Positions 1-8,336 of a DNA stretch of 23,101 bases are shown in pieces. The stretch comes from Aquiflexum sp041749095 (GTDB lineage Bacteria > Bacteroidota > Bacteroidia > Cytophagales > Cyclobacteriaceae). The stretch covers positions 1 to 23,101 of the forward strand of contig NZ_JBGTCA010000122.1 in NCBI RefSeq assembly GCF_041749095.1, written 5' to 3'. The position numbers and the translations under genes were made by a program. Within the stretch, counting starts at the first letter, position 1, and every line of letters starts with the position of its first letter. Below the pieces are notes generated by a model that searched no databases, was not told where the DNA came from, and worked only from the letters and a program-made list of their open reading frames with translations.

Positions 1-2
1 GT

Positions 3-599
3 TCATATTTATCCCCAAGGGCTTACGCTATTCTTCACAGGATGCACCATGCCTATAGTGACACCCCACAAGATCCCCATAGCCCCCATCATACAGAGAA
101 CCTGTTTACAATGATGTGGAAAACCAAAAATATATATAATGACTATTTTAGTTTCAAATTGAAGCCTGAGGAACGATTTTCCAAAGATGTTCCTGATTGG
201 AATAAATTTGACCGCTTTGCTGATTCCATGGTAATCAGGGTCGGTTGGGCTTTGTTTTACATATTGGTATATGTACTGAGTATTTCCGTTTTTGAATTGG
301 CTGGGACACATTGGTGGATGTACTTTTTACTTCCCATTCATTTGATGATGGGACCTGTACATGGTGCCATCGTAAATTGGAGCGGTCATAAATATGGATA
401 TGCCAATTTTGACAATAATGACAAATCCAAAAACAGCTTGCTGTTAGATTTATTGATGTTGGGAGAGTTGTTCCAGAACAATCACCATAGACTCCCCAAC
501 AGGGCAAACTTTGCAGTCAAATGGTATGAGTTTGATCCCACCTACCCTATTGTAAAGTTGCTGCATGCAACGGGGATAATAAGGTTAAAAACAGCATGA
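3..599 (+). CDS. Fatty-acid (acyl-CoA/acyl-lipid type) desaturase, 5'-truncated by window edge
   Basis: The reading frame is open from the first bases to the stop at 597-599, so only the C-terminal 198 residues are visible. In the fragment a histidine box HRMHH lies at residues 12-16, followed by AYSDTPQDPHSP, which is typical of delta-9 type desaturases. A second box, QNNHHRLP, lies near residue 155, preceded by WSGHKYGY. Between them is a hydrophobic stretch (about residues 78-115) that fits the membrane pair of this family. By family knowledge it is a membrane di-iron enzyme that introduces a double bond into a saturated acyl chain and so tunes membrane fluidity. The ATG at 42 lies inside the first histidine box, so it is not the true start. 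A hairpin terminator follows at 721. Confidence in the family is high; substrate and regiospecificity are not established. Confidence 0.93.
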   Translation, partial: SYLSPRAYAILHRMHHAYSDTPQDPHSPHHTENLFTMMWKTKNIYNDYFSFKLKPEERFSKDVPDWNKFDRFADSMVIRVGWALFYILVYVLSISVFELAGTHWWMYFLLPIHLMMGPVHGAIVNWSGHKYGYANFDNNDKSKNSLLLDLLMLGELFQNNHHRLPNRANFAVKWYEFDPTYPIVKLLHATGIIRLKTA

Positions 600-720
600 T
601 CAGCTTCATCTTTTAAGTCAAACTGGATCTCAGTTTTCTTTCTGAATTTCATTGTATTTTCTGAACATCTCTGAAAATCCCCTTCCTTAAGTGTACTTCC
701 TAAAAATGTAGTATTACGTT

Positions 721-749
721 AAAAAATCTTTCGTTCCGAAAGATTTTTT
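721..749 (+). terminator. Rho-independent terminator after the desaturase
   Basis: A perfect 13-bp stem (AAAAAATCTTTCG, 721-733, and CGAAAGATTTTTT, 737-749) with a TTC loop ends in a T run. It lies 120 nt after the desaturase stop and upstream of the BlaI/M56 operon. The A-rich left arm means it could also work on the reverse strand. Confidence 0.8.
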
Positions 750-782
750 TCTTTTATATATAAAATTTTTCAATACCGATAA

Positions 783-798
783 TGTAAATTGTTTTACA
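783..798. promoter_or_regulatory. Candidate operator: TGTAAA-N4-TTTACA inverted repeat
   Basis: A perfect 6-bp inverted repeat (TGTAAA, 783-788; TTTACA, 793-798) with spacer TTGT lies 158 nt upstream of the BlaI-type repressor start. BlaI/MecI dimers are known to bind short palindromes containing TACA/TGTA and to autoregulate, so this is a reasonable operator candidate. The half-sites are in the opposite order (TGTA..TACA) to the classic staphylococcal operator. In this AT-rich leader a chance match is possible. Confidence 0.4.
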
Positions 799-956
799 AG
801 AAAAAATCTACTTAATTTTTAATTTAAACTAACAAAACATTTTTTAAACTAAAAATTTTTACTTAAATTTACAGTTACCAATAGAAAGATTTATTCCTTT
901 ACTTGTTTTTTAAAAACTAAATGGATAAGTTGTAGTCGTATTTAAACTTAAACAAT

Positions 957-1322
957 ATGAGATCACTAACCCGAGCAGAAGAGCAGATCATGCAAATTCT
1001 ATGGGATATCGAGAAAGGCTTTGTCAAAGATATCCTGGAAAAAATGTCAGAACCAAAACCGGCTTACAACACGGTTTCCACGATTGTCCGCATCCTTGAA
1101 AGGAAAGGATTCGTCAACCACAAGGCGTATGGAAAATCACATGAATATTTTCCTATAGTTACCAAAGACGAATATCGTAGCTTCACCATTAAAAACCTTT
1201 TATCGGGTTATTTCAGTGGTTCATTCTCCAAAATGGCTTCATTCTTTGCTAAAGACAAAAATCTTAACATCAAAGAACTTGAAAAAATCATGGATGAAGT
1301 AAAAGAAGATGTAAAAAAATAG
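957..1322 (+). CDS. BlaI/MecI/CopY-family transcriptional repressor
   Basis: This 121-residue protein has the usual length of the family. The N-terminal winged helix covers residues 1-75: it opens LTRAEEQIMQILW, the recognition region is AYNTVSTIVRILERKGFV, and the wing is HKAYGKSHEYFP. The C-terminal part is a helical dimerisation segment. By family knowledge the dimer represses its own operon and is inactivated when the partner M56 membrane peptidase is triggered. The M56 gene starts 3 nt after this stop, giving the standard repressor-sensor pair. The ligand need not be a beta-lactam: most Bacteroidota BlaI/M56 pairs are not next to beta-lactamases, and none is seen here. The start at 957 is the only ATG that gives a full winged helix. 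Confidence 0.93.
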   Translation: MRSLTRAEEQIMQILWDIEKGFVKDILEKMSEPKPAYNTVSTIVRILERKGFVNHKAYGKSHEYFPIVTKDEYRSFTIKNLLSGYFSGSFSKMASFFAKDKNLNIKELEKIMDEVKEDVKK

Positions 1323-1325
1323 CCA

Positions 1326-3866
1326 ATGGCTACTTTGATTGATTATATCTGGCAAAGCACCTTTTGTCTTTTGTTTTTCTTTGGAGTCTATTTCGTATTC
1401 CTCAGAAATGAAAAAGCTTTTAAAGCAACAAGGTTCTTTATCCTGCTTACACCAATTTTGGCAATGCTTTTCCCTTTGATCAGCATTCCGGTAAGTTTTG
1501 ATAAGCCAGGTATATCATTGGAACAAACGGAGTTTTTTCGGGCGTTGACCATACAGTCAACGCCCGATGATTTCGTAGCCACTTTTGGGCTACCTGAAGT
1601 CACTGTTCAGAGCTCCAAATTACCCTTGTTATGGGAAATTAAGGATTACCTGATATTCTTTTACCTGACCATCATTTTTTTATTGTCCTTCAGATTATTC
1701 TGGAATTTTGTACAACTAAGGATGATTTGGGAAAGAGGGTGGTACCAGACTAAATTCAATCTTAAGCACAATTATTTTTTGATTCCAACATTTGGGTTGA
1801 CCCCCATCTTTTCATATTTCAACAAACTTTTTTGGGATGATACCCAAGAATTAAAGACTCATGAAAAGGAACAAATCATCAAACACGAAATTGAACATAT
1901 CCGACAGGGACATTCCTGGGATGTGATGTATTACCAGATATTGAGTATTATTTTTTGGTTTAACCCGGCAATTCATTTGATGCGGTCAGCATTGATTGAT
2001 GTGCATGAATATCTTGCAGATGAAAATGTAATCAGAAAATCACAAAACAGCGAAAACTATCCAAAACTGATCGTCAAAATGGCATTTAAGGGAATTGATC
2101 TTCCTATTGGTAACTATTTCATTAGATCTACAACCCTTAAAAGAATTATGATGATGAAGAATCCTAAAAAAATCAATTGGCTGAAAACCGCTATGGTTGT
2201 CCCGCTTTCCCTGATGCTTTTGGCATTGGTATCAATGAAAACAGAAACTGGGAAGATACTTCCATTTAGCATTACGGAAAATATTGAAGAAATCAAAAAA
2301 ATGCTCCTCGTGTCACAGGATTCTCTCGAAGTAGGAATTAAAGTCAAAAAATTGAAAACCCCGCTTCATTATGAATATATCAGTGCTAGAGATAATGAAA
2401 GATTGACAGCACAGATAGGTGAATTACAATATGAATTTTCAGGGATTAGATCAGATGAAGATTATATCAAGGTACGGGGGCTTATCAATAACCTGAGAAC
2501 CACTTCGAAAATCACCAAATCCTATCCCAATGCAAGATTCAAACATCAGGTCGATACACCTGCCGAACCTGCTATGGGAATGGAGGAATGGAACAAATCA
2601 ATAATCACACAGATAGATGTCCCAAAGGATGAATTGGATTTAGGACTTGGTGGAGTAATTGAGATTGAATTTGTGGTATCCAAAGAAGGGGAAGTTCAAA
2701 ACCCTATTATTAAAAGAAGTTACGGTGGCGGGGTTGACAAACAAATATTGGAAGTTGTCCTGAAAGAATCTCAAAATAAATGGAAAGCCGCTAGGTTCAA
2801 TGAAAAGCCGGTTGATATGGTTTTGACGGCATCCTTTGCATTTTATGGGAGTGCGATGTCATCCACGGATTCACACAGGTTTTTTAATTCCTCCCCTACT
2901 CCTGCATTGAACAGCAACTTTGAGATCACAGAAAATACGGTTTTTGATGTGGTCGAAAAAGCGCCCGAATTTGAGGGAGGAATAGAGGCTTGGAATGAAT
3001 GGATCAAATCAAATATCCAATATCCCAAGACGGCAAAACAAATGGGTGTGGAAGGTACAGTTTATGTTGTATTTGTAATAAACAAAGATGGAACAATCGA
3101 TCAACCTGAAATTCTAAGAGGGATTGGGGCAGGTTGTGACGAGGAAGTACTCAGACTCATATCCAAGTCTCCGGATTGGATACCGGGTCAGCATCGTGGA
3201 CAGAAAGTAAATGTCAGGATGAGGCTCCCGGTAAGGTTTAAGCTTCCAAGTGACCAATTTGTCTCAGAGTCTTTAAGTGATGGAAATCCTGCCAAAGCTT
3301 CAGAAGCCTTCAATAAACACATGTCAATAAACCTAAAATATCCCTTAGAGGCACAGAATAATAAGGAATTTGGTACGGTATTTACAAGAGTTCATTTGGA
3401 TGAAAACGGCAAAATAAAATCATATTCCATTACCAAGGGGGTTTCCCCAATTTTAGATGATGAAGTTTTTAGAGTTCTTGAAAATGCCCCAAATTGGAAA
3501 GTAAATGGAAAAGAAAATTCTTACATTGTAAATTTTCCCGTTACTTTTAGAATTGGTGGACAACAAACGATGGGACAGATATTGAATATGGAAAATGAAG
3601 TCGTGGTGACTGGATATTTTGCAGAAGACAGAAGTCCATTTTCTAAGATAAAAATGTATGAAACTGAAAAAATCCAGTCTTCTGATCCTTTGTTCGTAAT
3701 TGATGGAGTAGCCTACCCCGAATTGGGCAGAAAATTGGATAATATGGTCAAACCGGAACAGATCAAAACAGTAGAGGTTTTGAAAGGTGAAAAAGCAAAC
3801 AGCCTGCTCCATCTATATGGAAGCAGAGTGGGAAATGGAGTAATACTTATTACTACCAAAAATTGA
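1326..3866 (+). CDS. BlaR1/MecR1-like M56 membrane zinc peptidase with three TonB C-terminal domains and a SusC-like plug domain
   Basis: This 846-residue protein is probably the sensor partner of the BlaI-type repressor 3 nt upstream. Membrane segments lie at about 5-27, 36-57 and 107-127, with another near 285-303. The M56 zinc peptidase site is HEIEH (187-191), with a likely third ligand E228 in HEYLAD, and it faces the cytoplasm in known homologues. The C-terminal half should be periplasmic. It holds three TonB C-terminal-like units (about 418-506, 545-640 and 655-745; for example YPKTAKQMGVEGTVYVVFV). These are followed by EVVVTGY (757-763) and a TonB-receptor plug (788-845: PLFVIDGV, IKTVEVLKGEKA, YGSRVGNGVILITTK). 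The protein stops where a SusC beta-barrel would begin. No penicillin-binding sensor domain is present, so the signal is unlikely to be a beta-lactam. The M56/TonB call is firm; the signalling model is inference. Confidence 0.9.
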   Translation: MATLIDYIWQSTFCLLFFFGVYFVFLRNEKAFKATRFFILLTPILAMLFPLISIPVSFDKPGISLEQTEFFRALTIQSTPDDFVATFGLPEVTVQSSKLPLLWEIKDYLIFFYLTIIFLLSFRLFWNFVQLRMIWERGWYQTKFNLKHNYFLIPTFGLTPIFSYFNKLFWDDTQELKTHEKEQIIKHEIEHIRQGHSWDVMYYQILSIIFWFNPAIHLMRSALIDVHEYLADENVIRKSQNSENYPKLIVKMAFKGIDLPIGNYFIRSTTLKRIMMMKNPKKINWLKTAMVVPLSLMLLALVSMKTETGKILPFSITENIEEIKKMLLVSQDSLEVGIKVKKLKTPLHYEYISARDNERLTAQIGELQYEFSGIRSDEDYIKVRGLINNLRTTSKITKSYPNARFKHQVDTPAEPAMGMEEWNKSIITQIDVPKDELDLGLGGVIEIEFVVSKEGEVQNPIIKRSYGGGVDKQILEVVLKESQNKWKAARFNEKPVDMVLTASFAFYGSAMSSTDSHRFFNSSPTPALNSNFEITENTVFDVVEKAPEFEGGIEAWNEWIKSNIQYPKTAKQMGVEGTVYVVFVINKDGTIDQPEILRGIGAGCDEEVLRLISKSPDWIPGQHRGQKVNVRMRLPVRFKLPSDQFVSESLSDGNPAKASEAFNKHMSINLKYPLEAQNNKEFGTVFTRVHLDENGKIKSYSITKGVSPILDDEVFRVLENAPNWKVNGKENSYIVNFPVTFRIGGQQTMGQILNMENEVVVTGYFAEDRSPFSKIKMYETEKIQSSDPLFVIDGVAYPELGRKLDNMVKPEQIKTVEVLKGEKANSLLHLYGSRVGNGVILITTKN
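1539..1566. repeat. Perfect 11-bp inverted repeat inside the M56 peptidase gene
   Basis: CGGGCGTTGAC (1539-1549) and GTCAACGCCCG (1556-1566) are exact reverse complements separated by the 6-nt loop CATACA. The structure lies in codons for the extracytoplasmic loop around residues 72-81. No T run follows on either strand, so it does not look like a terminator. It is much more GC-rich than its surroundings. Confidence 0.75.
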
Positions 3867-3878
3867 AATAACGTTTTC

Positions 3879-3920
3879 AAATAAAGCCATTGCAAAATCA
3901 ATTTGCAATGGCTTTATTTT
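3879..3920. terminator. Bidirectional terminator between the M56 gene and the ureohydrolase gene
   Basis: A perfect 18-bp stem (3879-3896 and 3902-3919; core GCCATTGCAAA / TTTGCAATGGC) with a 5-nt loop has an A-rich left arm and a T-rich right arm. It sits between the convergent genes ending at 3866 (+) and 3976 (-) and should terminate transcription from both sides. Confidence 0.9.
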
Positions 3921-3975
3921 AATCCCTTAAAAGGGACCTACGGAACCTTCAGACAGGCAGATAATCATATCAATT

Positions 3976-5040
3976 TTAAATCAATTTCAATTTCCCTTGT
4001 GATGCTGCATAGAGATTTGCCATCCTGTACAGGATCCTTGCCCCAACATTGCCATCCCATTCATCCCCTTCGGGGCCAGGGGCAACCTCTACCAAGTCAA
4101 ATCCAATGATCTTTTTTCCACTCTTGACTACCTGCTTCATCAGATAGAGTATCTGTTCCATTTCAAATCCGCCCGCCACCGGCGTTCCTGTATTCGGACA
4201 AAGTTTTGGGTCAAAGCCATCAATATCAATGGTGATATATACATCTTCGGGTAATTGTTCGACAATGTCATCACAGATCACTTTCCAAGCTTTTCCCTCG
4301 TAAAGGTCTTCTTTGATATCCTTATCGTAAAATGTTTGAATTCTATTGTTCTCCTTTGCAAGAATAGCCTCCGCATGACTATGATCCCTGATTCCTACTT
4401 GCACAAGTTTGCTTACCTGAGGCAATTTCAGTGCATTGTAACTGATTGAGGCGTGTGAATAATCAAAGTCTTCATAGGCTTTTCTCAGATCTGCGTGGGC
4501 ATCGATCTGCAAAATCCCAAAACTCTCGAATTCCTCTGCAAGCGCTTTGATCATGCCCAAAGGTGTACTGTGGTCACCTCCGAGCAAAGCCACCATTTTA
4601 CCCATAGACCGGAATTTTTTCACCTGTTCATACACCCAATCGTTCATTTCAGAACAGGCCGTATTGATGATACCGGGAACTGCTCCAAACCTTTCTATCG
4701 AATCCTGCGATGCACCGGACTCCAGCCAGGCAATATAATTTTTGGCCAATATTCTATAGCTATTGCTTTTATCAAACAAATCCTGAGGAATGGGAAGCAT
4801 GTAGATGCCCATTTTCCAGGCATCATGTATATCATTCTGATAAAGATCAACTTGATAGGAGGCATTTAAGACAGCTTCCGGACCTTGAACAGTTCCGGGT
4901 GAATAGGAAACAGTAACTTCCCAAGGGACAGGTATAATGATCATTTCTGCCGTGGTTTCATCAAACGGCAATCCAAAAATCCCCTCATTCATTGAGACCC
5001 CATTAGGATCAAAGTTATCAATTTGTTTATGTTTCAACAT
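3976..5040 (-). CDS. Ureohydrolase (arginase/agmatinase/formimidoylglutamase) family enzyme
   Basis: This 354-residue protein carries all binuclear-metal motifs of the superfamily: GGDHST (H157), DAHADLR (D180, H182, D184) and TIDIDGFDP (D272, D274). By family knowledge such enzymes hydrolyse a guanidino or formimino group, releasing urea or formamide, using Mn2+ or sometimes Ni2+. The N-terminal stretch IFGLPFDETTAE...IPVPWEVTVSYSPGT is typical of the longer agmatinase-like branch. The substrate (agmatine, arginine, formimidoylglutamate, guanidine) cannot be fixed from sequence alone, and no hut, arginine-decarboxylase or nickel-chaperone gene is adjacent. A SixA-like gene lies 262 nt upstream on the same strand, too far for a clear operon. 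Confidence 0.9.
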   Translation of the reverse strand: MLKHKQIDNFDPNGVSMNEGIFGLPFDETTAEMIIIPVPWEVTVSYSPGTVQGPEAVLNASYQVDLYQNDIHDAWKMGIYMLPIPQDLFDKSNSYRILAKNYIAWLESGASQDSIERFGAVPGIINTACSEMNDWVYEQVKKFRSMGKMVALLGGDHSTPLGMIKALAEEFESFGILQIDAHADLRKAYEDFDYSHASISYNALKLPQVSKLVQVGIRDHSHAEAILAKENNRIQTFYDKDIKEDLYEGKAWKVICDDIVEQLPEDVYITIDIDGFDPKLCPNTGTPVAGGFEMEQILYLMKQVVKSGKKIIGFDLVEVAPGPEGDEWDGNVGARILYRMANLYAASQGKLKLI

Positions 5041-5302
5041 CTTAAATGGTTTTATATTTTAGGATAAAAAAAGCAGGAAAATTCTCCAAACACGAAAAAC
5101 TCCTTGTCACAAAACTAAAAACATTACATACCCAAACCAAAAAATTCCTCAACTGTATTCATTGAACAGTCAGTGTATATGGTGCCTGTGATTTTAATGA
5201 ACGAACAATTGGCCTGATCTTACAGCAATAGCATCCTGCCTAAATAGTATCAATTAATATCCATACATTATTAAATCGCTACAAAATTGCCTGGCAGATT
5301 AA

Positions 5303-5788
5303 CTATTGCAATATCTCCTTCAAAATTCCGGTATTGCCCCCTAAGGATTTCCAGTCATTCACCAGAATTTCCAGAACAGCCATCATTCCGGGCTTCATAC
5401 TGATATAGTTTTGGCCCGAAACAAAAGCCACAAGTGAACTGATTCCGGGATTATGGCCAACCAATAGAATGTGATTGCTTGGCTGGTTGATGTTATTGAT
5501 GATCTCCAAAAGTGTTTGAGGTTCGGCATCAAATATCCCATCATGAGTTTCTTGATTGTTATTGATTGCCAATGTGGAAGTCAGGATCTCGAGGGATTGC
5601 TGGGTACGTTTGGCAGGGCTGACCAAAATCAGATCAGTTTGAAAATCTATTGATTTTAGGTGTTGCGCAAGCCTTTGTAACTGCTGTCTTCCTCCATTTG
5701 TCAGTTCTCTTAAAAAATCCCCTCTGACACCAATTCCCGGCTTTGCCTCGCCATGTCTCAAAACATATAAAATTTTAGGTTCAGCCAT
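5303..5788 (-). CDS. sixA: SixA-type histidine phosphatase (phosphohistidine phosphatase family)
   Basis: The protein has the branch-1 histidine phosphatase fold: LRHGEA near the N-terminus (R11, H12 nucleophile), SPAKRTQQS (R61) and LVGHNPG (H112). With the chosen start, MAEPKILYVLRHGEA, it is 161 residues, matching the small SixA family. In-frame ATGs upstream at 5800 (MFPK) and 5854 would add 4 or 22 residues. The longest version adds a hydrophobic, unconserved-looking leader before the first strand, so it is less likely. SixA in E. coli removes phosphate from phosphohistidine on signalling and PTS proteins; the partner here is unknown. The gene is divergent from topA. Confidence 0.87.
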   Translation of the reverse strand: MAEPKILYVLRHGEAKPGIGVRGDFLRELTNGGRQQLQRLAQHLKSIDFQTDLILVSPAKRTQQSLEILTSTLAINNNQETHDGIFDAEPQTLLEIINNINQPSNHILLVGHNPGISSLVAFVSGQNYISMKPGMMAVLEILVNDWKSLGGNTGILKEILQ

Positions 5789-5943
5789 TTTTGGAAACAT
5801 TTTCTTAAATGTGAATTTCGTAATTATACTTAAAATATAAAAACATGATTTCAAGTATTATTTGGATAGCAATATATTGAAGTCTATTTTTAGGATTTTA
5901 TGTGGGTTGCAAAAAGCAAACCATTCTTTTAAATAAACTGATT

Positions 5944-8265
5944 ATGTCAAAAAATCTAGTAATAGTGGAGTCGCCTGCCAAAGCGAAAACAATTGAAGGA
6001 TACCTGGGAAAGGATTTTAAGGTAGCCTCCAGTTATGGACATGTGCGGGATTTGCCCAAAGGTGATAATGCTATTGATATAAAAAACCGCTTCAAACCAA
6101 CCTACGAGGTAACTCCGGATAAAAAGGAAGTCATCAAGCAATTGAAAAGTCTTGTAAAGGATTCAGAAATGATTTATCTGGCAAGTGATGATGACCGCGA
6201 AGGAGAAGCCATTTCCTGGCATTTAAAAGAGGTTTTGAAACTTAAAGATGAACAGACAAAAAGGATTGTTTTCAGAGAAATCACTAAAAATGCCATCCTT
6301 AAGGCAATTGCTAATCCAAGACAGATTGACATCGATTTGGTCAATGCACAGCAGGCGAGAAGGATTTTGGACAGGTTGGTGGGATTTGAGCTTTCCCCAA
6401 TCCTTTGGAAAAAAATCAAAGCAGGGTTATCGGCAGGAAGGGTACAGTCCGTTGCTGTCAGATTGATTGTAGAAAGAGAGAGGGAAATTGAAAAATTCAA
6501 CACAAAATCCTCTTTCAGAATTACGGCCCTTTTTGATGTCAAGGGTAAAACACTATCTGCAGAGCTTCCCAAGAAGTTTGACAGTCAGCAGGAAGCTGAG
6601 GATTTTCTGAAGAAATGTATCGGTGGGGATTTCACCATTGAAAATCTTGAGAAGAAGCCGGGGAAAAAATCTCCTGCGGCACCTTTTACCACTTCCACAT
6701 TGCAGCAGGAGGCGAGTAGAAAATTGGGATTCTCTGTGGCACAGACCATGTCTGTAGCCCAAAAGCTCTATGAAGCAGGGAAAATCACTTATATGAGAAC
6801 AGACAGCGTCAACCTCTCCGATGACGCTATGACGGCTGCGAAAAACGAAATCAATTCTTCCTACGGTTCTGATTTCCATCAATCCAGAAAATATACTACC
6901 AAATCTGAAGGCGCGCAGGAAGCACACGAAGCCATCAGGCCTACGGATTTTTCCAAGCATGATACCTCAGGAGAAAGGAATGAGCAAAGACTTTATGAAC
7001 TGATCTGGAAAAGAGCGATTGCTTCCCAAATGTCCGATGCACAGTTGGAAAAGACAGTCGCCACAATCAAAATTTCCACTACTCCCGAAAAACTCATCGC
7101 TTCGGGCGAAGTAATCAAATTCGAAGGTTTTTTGAAAGTATATCTTGAAGATACCGACGATGAACCGGATGACGAGGAAAACGGCAATAAAGGCTTGTTG
7201 CCTCCATTGAGTATCGGTGAATTGTTGAATTTATTGGAACTGAAAGGAAAAGAAACTTTCACAAGACCTGCTCCAAGATATACGGAAGCCTCATTGGTGA
7301 AGAAACTGGAAGAAATGGGGATTGGTCGTCCTTCCACTTATGCCCCCACCATCTCCACGATACAAAAAAGAGAGTATGTCATCAAAGAGTCCAGGGACGG
7401 TACTGAGCGTGATTTTGTTGAAATGAAAGTCTCCAATGGGCAATTTTCCAAACAGACCAAAAAGGAAATCGCAGGAGCGGATAAAAATAAACTCTTCCCT
7501 ACCAATATCGCCATGGTTGTGAATGACTTTTTGGTGGAGCATTTCCCCAATGTGATCGACTTTTCTTTCACCGCTAAAGTGGAAAAAGAGTTTGATGATA
7601 TTGCACAGGGAGGCCAAAATTGGGAGGATATGATCGGGAATTTCTATGAAAAATTTCACACCAGAGTCGAATTGACTGCCAATGTTGCCAGGGCTGACAT
7701 CAATAATTCACGAGAACTTGGAACAGATCCGAAGACAGGAAAAAAGGTCATTGCCAGATTGGGTAAGTTTGGTCCTTTGGTTCAGATAGGTGAGCAAGAT
7801 GATGAAGAGAAACAGTTCGCCAGTATGAAGAAGGGGCAGTTTATCGAAAACATCACTTTGGATGATGCCATGGAACTGTTCAAACTTCCGAGAGATGTAG
7901 GCAATTTTGAAGATAAAAAGATTGTGGCTGCGATCGGCAGATTTGGCCCTTATTTACGTCATGATAGCAAGTTTGTCTCTCTTGGTAAGGAACAGGATCC
8001 TTTGAGTATCACAGAAGAAGAAGCCGTTCAACTGATAAAAGACAAAAGGGAATCGGATGAGAAAAAGCACATTAAGTCTTTTACTGAAAATCCTGAAATC
8101 GAGATTCTAAACGGTAGATGGGGACCCTATATCAAAATGGGGAAAAACAACTTCAAGATTCCTAAAGGAAAAGAAGCGGAAAGTCTTACTTACGATGAAA
8201 CCATAGAAATAATTGAGAATCAACCGATAAAGAAAAAAGGAAAGTTCACAAAGAAAAAAGCTTAA
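5944..8265 (+). CDS. topA: DNA topoisomerase I (type IA), omega protein
   Basis: This 773-residue enzyme relaxes negative supercoils by transient single-strand cleavage. The TOPRIM domain covers about 1-115, with E9 (IVESPAKA) and the acidic cluster SDDDREGE (D82, D84, E86). The catalytic tyrosine is Y283 in ITYMRTDS. QQARRILDRLVGFELSP and SAGRVQSVAV are diagnostic of the bacterial enzyme. The C-terminus has no Cys4 zinc fingers. Instead, topoisomerase C-terminal repeats run from about 590 on (LGKFGPLVQIG, IGRFGPYLRH, NGRWGPYIKMG), as is usual in Bacteroidota, and a lysine-rich tail follows. The start at 5944 gives MSKNLVIVESPAKAKT, the normal N-terminus; the in-frame ATG at 5902 adds 14 unconserved residues. 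A terminator follows directly. Confidence 0.98.
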   Translation: MSKNLVIVESPAKAKTIEGYLGKDFKVASSYGHVRDLPKGDNAIDIKNRFKPTYEVTPDKKEVIKQLKSLVKDSEMIYLASDDDREGEAISWHLKEVLKLKDEQTKRIVFREITKNAILKAIANPRQIDIDLVNAQQARRILDRLVGFELSPILWKKIKAGLSAGRVQSVAVRLIVEREREIEKFNTKSSFRITALFDVKGKTLSAELPKKFDSQQEAEDFLKKCIGGDFTIENLEKKPGKKSPAAPFTTSTLQQEASRKLGFSVAQTMSVAQKLYEAGKITYMRTDSVNLSDDAMTAAKNEINSSYGSDFHQSRKYTTKSEGAQEAHEAIRPTDFSKHDTSGERNEQRLYELIWKRAIASQMSDAQLEKTVATIKISTTPEKLIASGEVIKFEGFLKVYLEDTDDEPDDEENGNKGLLPPLSIGELLNLLELKGKETFTRPAPRYTEASLVKKLEEMGIGRPSTYAPTISTIQKREYVIKESRDGTERDFVEMKVSNGQFSKQTKKEIAGADKNKLFPTNIAMVVNDFLVEHFPNVIDFSFTAKVEKEFDDIAQGGQNWEDMIGNFYEKFHTRVELTANVARADINNSRELGTDPKTGKKVIARLGKFGPLVQIGEQDDEEKQFASMKKGQFIENITLDDAMELFKLPRDVGNFEDKKIVAAIGRFGPYLRHDSKFVSLGKEQDPLSITEEEAVQLIKDKRESDEKKHIKSFTENPEIEILNGRWGPYIKMGKNNFKIPKGKEAESLTYDETIEIIENQPIKKKGKFTKKKA

Positions 8266-8271
8266 AACATG

Positions 8272-8302
8272 AAGCGGGTCTGAAAAGTCCCGCTTTTTTT
8301 TT
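8272..8302 (+). terminator. Rho-independent terminator of topA
   Basis: AAGCGGG (8272-8278) pairs with CCCGCTT (8289-8295) across a 10-nt loop, followed by a run of T to 8302. It starts 6 nt after the topA stop codon. Confidence 0.92.
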
Positions 8303-8336
8303 ATATGTTTTCATAATCATTTTGTATAAATCTTAC

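Noticed and set aside
1539..1566. Intragenic hairpin as a terminator
   Set aside because: No T run follows on either strand, and the gene continues in frame for about 770 more codons.
957..3866. Beta-lactam resistance system
   Set aside because: The sensor lacks a penicillin-binding domain and there is no beta-lactamase or PBP gene nearby; the BlaI/BlaR1 names reflect family only.
5902..5943. Upstream ATG start for topA
   Set aside because: It would add 14 residues that do not fit the conserved N-terminus MSKNLVIVESPAKA.
6174..6960. Long reverse-strand open frames inside topA
   Set aside because: They lie antisense to a fully conserved topoisomerase and show no recognisable protein pattern; they are shadows of its codon use.
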